Shown: positions 55,076 through 61,514 of the stretch, piece after piece
Layout: each line of letters starts with the position of its first letter
How positions within the stretch are numbered: the first letter of the stretch is position 1
NCBI GenBank assembly: GCA_900104565.1
Contig: LT629952.1
Location: forward strand, 927,603 to 991,602
Source of the DNA: Ruminococcaceae bacterium Marseille-P2935
GTDB lineage: Bacteria > Bacillota > Clostridia > Oscillospirales > Ruminococcaceae
Direction: 5' to 3'
DNA: 64,000 nt
Notes under the pieces: generated by a model
Database searches by the model: none
Told to the model about the DNA's origin: nothing
What the model saw: the letters and a program-made list of their open reading frames with translations, nothing else
Translations under genes and position numbers: made by a program

Positions 55076-55101
55076 GTTCCCCCTCCTTCCAAATTTCAAC
55101 C

Positions 55102-55581
55102 TTATTGACAGCGCGGGCTCAATTTAATCTCCGATCGATTGCCATCCATATCGGTAGCAGCCAGCAGCAGCATTCCATCCTGCTGTTTCACCTGCAGGCT
55201 CTGCAGCTCCATAATGGCCTGGCCGTCGGTACCTTTTACCGGGGTATCCTTCTTTACCAGCACCTCGCGGAGATTTCCTTCATAAACAAATATCCAGGTT
55301 TGATACGCCGAATCACCCACCTGCTGTTCCAGCACCAAGGCGTCGCCGCCCTCAACCGTCGTTTCATAAACAACACTGCCCTGAACATCGTTTTGGCGAA
55401 CTTTTTCGGCCAAGTAGGTAATGGAGGTACGGGTATTATAGTTTTCGGTCATATTAGAAACTGTTTTTCGGTAAACGTCGGCCCCTATTAATACCACCAT
55501 AAGCGCTGTAGCCGCCAAAACACAAAACAAGCCCAAGGTAAAAAGCAAATCCACCACATGCCTGCTTTCTTTTTCTTTCAA
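55102..55581 (-). CDS. Pilus-operon membrane protein, DUF4860-like
   Basis: 159 residues with one N-terminal helix (DLLFTLGLFCVLAATALMVVLIG, about 11-33) and a beta-rich extracytoplasmic domain containing YEGNLREVLVKKDTPVKGTDG. The helix is preceded by basic residues but lacks a typical G|xxxxE site. I relate it tentatively to DUF4860 proteins that occur in similar pilin clusters. Confidence 0.7.
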   Translation of the reverse strand: MKEKESRHVVDLLFTLGLFCVLAATALMVVLIGADVYRKTVSNMTENYNTRTSITYLAEKVRQNDVQGSVVYETTVEGGDALVLEQQVGDSAYQTWIFVYEGNLREVLVKKDTPVKGTDGQAIMELQSLQVKQQDGMLLLAATDMDGNRSEIKLSPRCQ

Positions 55582-55616
55582 ACCCGTCTCCTCCCTTCTT
55601 CCAATATTTTTACCGG

Positions 55617-55961
55617 TTACTTCACATTTTCGTTGGCAGGAAATACCGAAACTTCCGGCAGCAGGTTGGATGCAAACATTTGATAATGAACAACATATTT
55701 GCTGCGGTCAACGCTTAAGCCGTAATTCTGTTCCAGGTATTCAATATTCGGCGGGTACTGCCCCTCCAGCGCATAGCATTGTACGACCGCACGGCGCACC
55801 GCCTGCTGGGCAGATTTTAACTGCTCGGCCTGGGTAGACTGATTCACATTTTTTAAGCCAAAAGTGACCATCACCACCAGCGTCAAAAAAAACAACACCG
55901 GAAACGCGGTCTCCCGAAGGGCAGTGTGGTCTTTATTGCGTTTTACAAACACGTTTCTCAT
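55617..55961 (-). CDS. Pilus-operon pilin-like protein
   Basis: 114 residues. N-terminal helix (RETAFPVLFFLTLVVMVTFGL, about 17-37), then QAVRRAVVQCYALEGQYPPNIEYLEQNYGL, reminiscent of the short C-terminal domain of minor pilins where YPxxLxxL is common. The Glu in LRETAF could be the +5-like residue but no glycine precedes it. Confidence 0.68.
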   Translation of the reverse strand: MRNVFVKRNKDHTALRETAFPVLFFLTLVVMVTFGLKNVNQSTQAEQLKSAQQAVRRAVVQCYALEGQYPPNIEYLEQNYGLSVDRSKYVVHYQMFASNLLPEVSVFPANENVK

Positions 55962-55991
55962 GTCTGGCGCTCCTTTCAGTTACGCGATCAA

Positions 55992-57050
55992 TTACCCGAT
56001 TGATGTCATAATACCCATAAGGGGAAGCATTACCGAAAGTAGAATCATTCCAACTATTACAGCCAGTATTGCCACCAAAGTAGGTTCCAGAATGGAGAGG
56101 ATGTGGCTGATCCGGTCTTCCACCTCTTCTTCATACCGCTTTGCAATTTTGTTCATAACCGCATCCACCGAACCGGTTTTAAACCCCACCACAACCATGC
56201 GCGCATAAACGCTCGAAAACAGCTCCGCCTTTACCACCGACTCGGCAAAGGTACTGCCTGCCGCCATCTGTTTTTTGAGGGCAGAAATTTTTGCACGAAT
56301 CTTTTCGTTTTCAATTAACTGGCTGGTCATATCAATAGACTGGTCCAAATCCAAACCGCTGGCTAGCATAAGAGACATAGCGGATGCAAACCGCCCGGCA
56401 GCAATTTTTGCAGATAATTTACGGGTAAAAATGCAGCTGTCATACCAGCGGGAAAGGATTTTTCGGCCGCCTTGGGTATTCCGCATTAAAATGAAGGTCA
56501 GAATTAAAAGCAGGATAACCGCAACAACCCACAAAGCGCAGCCGCTCAGCAGGGAACCAAAATTCATAATTCCCTGTGAAAATACCGACATCTCGCTGCC
56601 CAGCTGTAAAAACACCTGATTGAAGATGGGCATAACATTGACCACCAGCACCACAATCACTACCGCCATCATTAAAATCATAACCGCTGGGTAGGTTACA
56701 GCCTGTTTGATGCTTTTCATGATTGATTCATTGTGCTCATAGTAAGCGCTCAAGGAATCCAGCACCTCATCCAGACGGCCGGAAGCTTCACCGATTTCAA
56801 CCATATCCACCATATATTTGGGAAAACATCCGGTTTCCTTCAGTGCAAAGTATAGCTGCCGGCCTTCTTCCACATGGCTGAATATACCTTCCAAAATTTC
56901 TTTCCCGCGGGGGTCGGCGGCGTCCTCTGCCATAATTCCTATGCCTTCCTGAACCGAAATCCCCGCTTTTACAATCAGCGCCAGCTGGGAACAGAATGCG
57001 GTAATCTCCGCTGGAGAAAGCTGTCTTTTTTCTTTGCTTTTTACTGCCAT
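55992..57050 (-). CDS. Type II secretion/pilus platform protein, GspF/PilC-like
   Basis: 352 residues. Two GspF domains (about 15-140 and 215-340) each followed by a hydrophobic segment, with LALIVKAGISVQEGIGIM at the start and LASGLDLDQSIDMTS in the second. Inner-membrane assembly platform that works with pilus ATPases. ATG at 57050 has GGAGG nine bases upstream. Twelve bases downstream of the transglutaminase-like gene, same operon. Confidence 0.92.
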   Translation of the reverse strand: MAVKSKEKRQLSPAEITAFCSQLALIVKAGISVQEGIGIMAEDAADPRGKEILEGIFSHVEEGRQLYFALKETGCFPKYMVDMVEIGEASGRLDEVLDSLSAYYEHNESIMKSIKQAVTYPAVMILMMAVVIVVLVVNVMPIFNQVFLQLGSEMSVFSQGIMNFGSLLSGCALWVVAVILLLILTFILMRNTQGGRKILSRWYDSCIFTRKLSAKIAAGRFASAMSLMLASGLDLDQSIDMTSQLIENEKIRAKISALKKQMAAGSTFAESVVKAELFSSVYARMVVVGFKTGSVDAVMNKIAKRYEEEVEDRISHILSILEPTLVAILAVIVGMILLSVMLPLMGIMTSIG

Positions 57051-57080
57051 ATTGCCACTCCTCCACATCTTCTATCAGCA

Positions 57081-58238
57081 TTAATACACGTACATTGCAT
57101 TATAGTTGGTGCCGTCACCAATAAAACTCATAATATCCGAACTGCCACCGCCGCTGGCCGCAAAGGTCGGGTCCATTCTTACCCAGGACTGGCCGTCAAA
57201 ATAAATAATACCATTCACCCAACCAATATCGCTGATATAGGTGCTGATCCAGGCATGATAAACGCTTCCTGCATAACCAACCACCAATTTTGTGGGAATT
57301 CCCTGAGTGCGCAGCATGGTGGCCATGACTGCCGCATAGTCAAAACAAATACCCCTGCCGCTGTTAACCGTACTGTCTACATTAGGCAGGTAGCCAGAGG
57401 TAACGCTGCTGGCTTTGTTGTAATCATAGGAAATATTCTTAGTGACATAGTTGTAAATGTTTTCGACCACCTGCAAATCATTATTTGCAGTACTCGCCAG
57501 CTGTGCTCCCAGTTCTATTGTATAACACCCCGACCAGAAGTTTACATATTGGTTGGCGTATAAAAACGGAAGCACCGAGCTGCGCAGAGAAACCGTAACA
57601 TACTGTCCGGCGGCCTGAGCATAGCTTGTACCAGAAATATTTTCAAACACGTTAATGGTGTAACCACCGCTTCCCCCGGAAAAGGGGAACGCTTCATAAT
57701 AGCCGCTGGAATTTAAATTATAGGTATATGTACTGCCGCCATCCTTGGTGATCTGCACCTTCACCTTTGGATTGCTGCCGCTGTACTGAATCATTACATA
57801 GCCTTCAGAGGAGTTAGAAACATCAATGGATACCGAACTGTTTCCATAGACCTCTGTTCCCGCTGCATAAGGTACCAGCACATTGGTTCTGGCACCTCTC
57901 AGCCCATTTTGTTCCTGGGGCTGCAAAGCTGCCGCGCTGGAAGAATCCTCCGCTGCCGGCTCCCCTGCAATAGACTCCTCTGGCACAGACGCCTCCACTT
58001 GGCTTTGAGGCTGAGCGGAGGCCTGGCTGGACTGAACGGAGTGCTCTCCAGAACTACTGCTGGAAAATTGGGGGACAGCAAAGCTTTGCTGGGGTACATC
58101 AGAAACAGCCGGCGGCTGTTCCAGGCTGGAATCAGACCGGGATTCCATGCCCTGTGAGCCGCTGCAGCCTGCTGAATAAAATAAGAGGCAAATAGCCGCC
58201 AGACCAGCTGAACCCAGCTTTTTCCATTGTCTGTGCAT
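57081..58238 (-). CDS. Secreted transglutaminase-like domain lipoprotein
   Basis: 385 residues. Lipobox at SAGC (about residue 25). A Ser/Gln/Glu-rich linker (about 30-110) precedes a beta-rich region and a transglutaminase-like fold (about 260-380) with the catalytic triad: Cys in RGICFDYAAVMATMLRTQG, His in VYHAWI and Asp in RMDPTFA. Such surface enzymes are usually peptidases or crosslinkers of cell-wall proteins. It is the first gene of the pilus operon, an unusual partner for PilT/GspF. Confidence 0.85.
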   Translation of the reverse strand: MHRQWKKLGSAGLAAICLLFYSAGCSGSQGMESRSDSSLEQPPAVSDVPQQSFAVPQFSSSSSGEHSVQSSQASAQPQSQVEASVPEESIAGEPAAEDSSSAAALQPQEQNGLRGARTNVLVPYAAGTEVYGNSSVSIDVSNSSEGYVMIQYSGSNPKVKVQITKDGGSTYTYNLNSSGYYEAFPFSGGSGGYTINVFENISGTSYAQAAGQYVTVSLRSSVLPFLYANQYVNFWSGCYTIELGAQLASTANNDLQVVENIYNYVTKNISYDYNKASSVTSGYLPNVDSTVNSGRGICFDYAAVMATMLRTQGIPTKLVVGYAGSVYHAWISTYISDIGWVNGIIYFDGQSWVRMDPTFAASGGGSSDIMSFIGDGTNYNAMYVY

Positions 58239-58433
58239 TGCTTTTGCCTCCTTTCACTAAACTATATATCTTGGCTGAAAAACGATTGAACTGAACCCAG
58301 GTGTTTTCAACCCAGTAACTATGAAAAAGGAATTTTCAAAAAGGCCTTATACAAGTAAAGGGTAGCTGTATTCTCCCCAACACTGCCCTTTTCAGTATAT
58401 ATTTCTGATCACCAGTACCTTTTCCGGAACACA

Positions 58434-59381
58434 TTAACCCGGTAAAACACCCGGGGAAGCCGGCTCCGACGAACTGGATTGGCTGCCTGCCTTGGAGCTT
58501 TCTTCTTTTTCCTGTTCTGTCCATGGTTTCGCGCCTGATTCCCAGGTATACTGCTTATCGTACCCTTCTTCCCAGGGCAGGTAATTGTAATATTTTTGGT
58601 ATTCGTCTATTCTGACCAGCTCGGCAGTTACAATAATGCGCTGCCGGGTAGTCCCCAGCGGGTGGCAGGACGTCAGCGTCAGGCAGGAGAACCCCTGTGG
58701 ATAAATAGGGCTCCAGTCGTCCGGCTCTACCACTTTTGTTTCTTTATAATTATAGACATAGATCTTTCCGTTGTAAATAAGGTAAAATAAATCGCCTTCC
58801 CCTAACCGGTCAATATAATAAAAAAGGGAACCTGCTATATCGCGATGTGCCACAATGCTGACATTCCGGTTTCCTTCTCCGGGCAGTTGGGCATAATCAT
58901 ATAGGCCTGGGCCTCTGTCCATATCTTCATCAGTAGTACCATTCTGTATGGCAGCATCCACCCCCATACGCGGAATTCGAAGTACCAGCTGGCCGTCCTG
59001 ATAAGCGGCTCGCTCAGCGGTAATATACAGCCGGTCGGTGGGCAGTGACTCCTCCCCTTGCTGTGAAGACTGCGAAACGGTCGGAACGCTCACCGGTTCA
59101 ACCGGTGGAACAGATGTATTGATGCGCGGCGGACGCGAGGATAAGTACGCATAAAGAATCATTCCGATGCCCACCAGCAGCAAAAGGTTTATCCCAATTT
59201 TTTGAGCCCTGCCATGCAACACTTTTTTTTCTGCCGGCTGCAATGCAGATTTTGTATCATTTTTTTCTTGCTGGTTTATTTCCGGCTCAAAGCCTTCCCC
59301 CGGGGTCTGTTTGGGCTTTTCCTCATCTATTTGCTGTAGTTCTTCCGAACTTTTATTTTTCTTTTTGAAGGTAAAATTCAA
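58434..59381 (-). CDS. Class D/E-type sortase
   Basis: About 315 residues. A basic N-terminal region, one membrane helix (about 75-95) and a C-terminal sortase domain (about 135-270). Catalytic His in SIVAHRD, catalytic Cys in TLTSCHP, Arg in TTRQRIIVTAEL. A Ser-rich C-terminal tail follows. Sortases attach LPxTG-type proteins to the wall or build pili; the adhesin encoded nearby is a natural client. Start chosen is TTG at 59381 after AGGGGTGAG; the longer frame to 59426 lacks a better site. Confidence 0.88.
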   Translation of the reverse strand: MNFTFKKKNKSSEELQQIDEEKPKQTPGEGFEPEINQQEKNDTKSALQPAEKKVLHGRAQKIGINLLLLVGIGMILYAYLSSRPPRINTSVPPVEPVSVPTVSQSSQQGEESLPTDRLYITAERAAYQDGQLVLRIPRMGVDAAIQNGTTDEDMDRGPGLYDYAQLPGEGNRNVSIVAHRDIAGSLFYYIDRLGEGDLFYLIYNGKIYVYNYKETKVVEPDDWSPIYPQGFSCLTLTSCHPLGTTRQRIIVTAELVRIDEYQKYYNYLPWEEGYDKQYTWESGAKPWTEQEKEESSKAGSQSSSSEPASPGVLPG

Positions 59382-59557
59382 AGAGTACTCACCCCTATCA
59401 GTCAAAATTTTGTACATAAATTTCAAAACATTTATATCACTATGACTAATTTCTGTTCATCACAGCTACATTATATAAGAAATAGGAAAAAATATAAAGT
59501 ACATACGAAAATTTTTCCTTTTTCGCCTATTTTCACTAGTAAATATCATTTCAACCA
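59382..59557. other. Divergent intergenic region between sortase and regulator genes
   Basis: AT-rich, about 250 bases in total up to the regulator start. Probably holds promoters for both genes; only the plus-strand -10 is clear. Confidence 0.4.
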
Positions 59558-59566
59558 TGCTATAAT
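59558..59566 (+). promoter_or_regulatory. Extended -10 promoter of the BTAD regulator
   Basis: TGC directly before TATAAT gives an extended -10 element; no good -35 is visible, which such promoters tolerate. Confidence 0.6.
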
Positions 59567-59638
59567 AAACCCATAGGGAATTTGTGGAAAATAATCTTCC
59601 TATGCATGTTAATAACGTTTGATCAAGGGGTTACTAAT

Positions 59639-60865
59639 ATGACAAAGCAGAATTCTTCAGAACAATCCCAGAATAAACAAGTGCGGATTACCATGCTCGG
59701 CAGCTTTGAAGTTTGTGTCGATGGCAATACTGTGGGCGATAATTCCAACCGCGCCCATCAAATTTGGAATGTCCTTGAATACTTAATTGCACACCGGCAC
59801 AGGTCTATCTCAAACGATGAGCTGATTGAAGTACTTTGGGCAAATGAAGAGAGTGATAATCCTGCCAATGCGTTAAAGAATTTGATCTATCGCATTCGAA
59901 ACACTCTGGCCGACAGTGGCATTTCGTGTGCAAAAGAATTGATTCAATATAAGAGGGGCTCTTATGGCTGGAACAATCAGCTGGACTGCTGGGTAGACTG
60001 CGAAGAATTTGAGAAACTTGCCAAAAGAGCCTGCATGCCTGAAATTTCTGACCTGGAACGGATCGATTACTACCTGAAGGCAATAAACTTATACAAAGGC
60101 GATTTTCTGCCAAAATCTTATTTTGAAACCTGGGTGATCCCTTTAAGTACCTACTACCACGGGCTTTATTTTAAATGTGTAACAGAAGCGGTGGAACTGC
60201 TGCAAAAAAGAAACCAATATGACGAAATTGTGACTGTTTGCGAAAGTGCAATCGTCATTGACCAGTTTGTAGAAGATATTCACGAATCTCTGATTCGCGC
60301 TCTCATTCATCTGGGAAGGCAGCAGCAGGCCATGGCTCACTATGAACATGTTACAACCCTGTTTTATCGTGAACTGGGCGTATCTCTGTCCGAATCTCTG
60401 CGCAGCCTGTATCGGGAAATTATCAAAAATTCTAACCATACCGAAACTGACCTGTGCGTTATAAAAGAAGATTTGCGCGAAGCCAGCCAGGTAAATGGTG
60501 CTTTTGTTTGCGAATATGAAATATTTAAAAGCATGTATCGTTTAGAAGCCCGCTCAGCTTCCCGTACCGGGCAGGCAGTCTTTGTCGGCCTGCTTACTTT
60601 ATCCCGCCAAGATGCGCTGCCCCCCAGCGTAAAAAGCCTAAATGCAACTATGGCTAAATTGCTGGATGTCATCTGTTCCAGCTTAAGGCGGGGTGATGTT
60701 GTTTCCCGTTTCAGTGCCTCCCAATATGTTTTAATGCTGCCTACCCTCACCTTCGAAAACGGGCAGATGGTATTGGAGCGGATTACAAAGCGTTTTCGTC
60801 AACAATACCCCCATTCTCCTTTAACGGTACGTGCAAATCTTCAGCCTTTAGATCCAATTATTTAA
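59639..60865 (+). CDS. BTAD (SARP-type) transcriptional regulator with degenerate GGDEF-like C-terminus
   Basis: 408 residues. N-terminal OmpR-like winged helix (about 15-110; VRITMLGSFEVCVDG..., NALKNLIYRIRNTL). A bacterial transcriptional activator domain of TPR-like helices follows (about 115-265; DCEEFEKLAKRA, VIDQFVEDIHESLIRALIHLGRQQQAMAHYEHVTTLFYRELG). The C-terminal 110 residues resemble half of a GGDEF domain, with SASQY where GGDEF would be, in RGDVVSRFSASQYVLMLP, so it is probably a non-catalytic sensor. ATG at 59639 follows AAGGGG at eight bases. Confidence 0.85.
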   Translation: MTKQNSSEQSQNKQVRITMLGSFEVCVDGNTVGDNSNRAHQIWNVLEYLIAHRHRSISNDELIEVLWANEESDNPANALKNLIYRIRNTLADSGISCAKELIQYKRGSYGWNNQLDCWVDCEEFEKLAKRACMPEISDLERIDYYLKAINLYKGDFLPKSYFETWVIPLSTYYHGLYFKCVTEAVELLQKRNQYDEIVTVCESAIVIDQFVEDIHESLIRALIHLGRQQQAMAHYEHVTTLFYRELGVSLSESLRSLYREIIKNSNHTETDLCVIKEDLREASQVNGAFVCEYEIFKSMYRLEARSASRTGQAVFVGLLTLSRQDALPPSVKSLNATMAKLLDVICSSLRRGDVVSRFSASQYVLMLPTLTFENGQMVLERITKRFRQQYPHSPLTVRANLQPLDPII

Positions 60866-60882
60866 TAAAAGATAAGATTTTT

Positions 60883-60920
60883 AGACTGCTTGTCAAAACA
60901 AGCAGTCTTTTTTTGTTTTT
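60883..60920 (+). terminator. Terminator of the BTAD regulator
   Basis: AGACTGCTTG pairs with CAAGCAGTCT, loop TCAAAA, then eight T and further T-rich sequence. Confidence 0.88.
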
Positions 60921-60924
60921 TGTT

Positions 60925-60946
60925 ACCAGTATGTGACCAATATATG
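60925..60946 (+). promoter_or_regulatory. 11-bp-period direct repeat, candidate SARP operator
   Basis: ACCAGTATGTG (60925-60935) is followed immediately by ACCAATATATG (60936-60946), identical at 9 of 11 positions and exactly 11 bp apart. SARP/OmpR-type activators bind direct repeats with one-helical-turn spacing next to the -35 region. It lies 35 bases before the next start codon and just after the regulator's terminator. Confidence 0.55.
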
Positions 60947-60980
60947 GAATAATTGAACCATCAACAGGAAAGGAGAGATA

Positions 60981-61472
60981 TTGTTGGCAGCTAGCAGTTC
61001 TATATTTAGGCCCAGCAATTCAACCCGAACCCTTGTATGCGTTAATAAAGTAATAGCACACGATCCCACTGGTACATTCTTTAACCCGTATATGAACGGA
61101 GAAAGAAAATTTACAGGTATTATCAATCTTATTGACCAGATGGATGCATTTTTCGACCAACAAGGTTTTCCCCAGGCATTTAACCAATATCGGTCTTTTC
61201 AAAAAACAAGTTCAAATCGCAGTAACCAAGCTGAGGAGGTGGTAGAGCAGATGGGCGAAGAGATGTTCGAAATAAAGCGTGGCGAAAAAGCCACCTTTGT
61301 CATACAGGTTCAATTCCGCCAAAATTCAACTTGGCAAGGCACCATTACCTGGACTGAACAGAAAAAAATCCAGCATTTTCGAAGCACGTTAGAGATGATT
61401 AAGTTAATGGACAGTGCGCTTGCTGCCGCACAGGGCAATCAGGAATTTGCAGATTGGATGGAGCAAGGGTAA
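60981..61472 (+). CDS. Conserved-looking protein of unknown function, adhesin locus
   Basis: 163 residues, no signal peptide and no membrane helix; predicted cytoplasmic alpha/beta protein. The central INLIDQMDAFFDQQGFPQAFNQYRSF and the C-terminal RGEKATFVIQVQFRQNSTWQGTITWTEQKKIQHFRSTLEMIKLMDSAL are rich in aromatic and charged residues and look conserved. I do not recognise a named family. Start is TTG at 60981 or 60984 after AAAGGAG. Encoded between the BTAD regulator and the adhesin, 40 bases upstream of the latter, so probably co-regulated. Confidence 0.75.
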   Translation: MLAASSSIFRPSNSTRTLVCVNKVIAHDPTGTFFNPYMNGERKFTGIINLIDQMDAFFDQQGFPQAFNQYRSFQKTSSNRSNQAEEVVEQMGEEMFEIKRGEKATFVIQVQFRQNSTWQGTITWTEQKKIQHFRSTLEMIKLMDSALAAAQGNQEFADWMEQG

Positions 61473-61514
61473 CTAAATTTTATATAAGCAAGTGTAATAA
61501 AAGGAGGAGATAAT

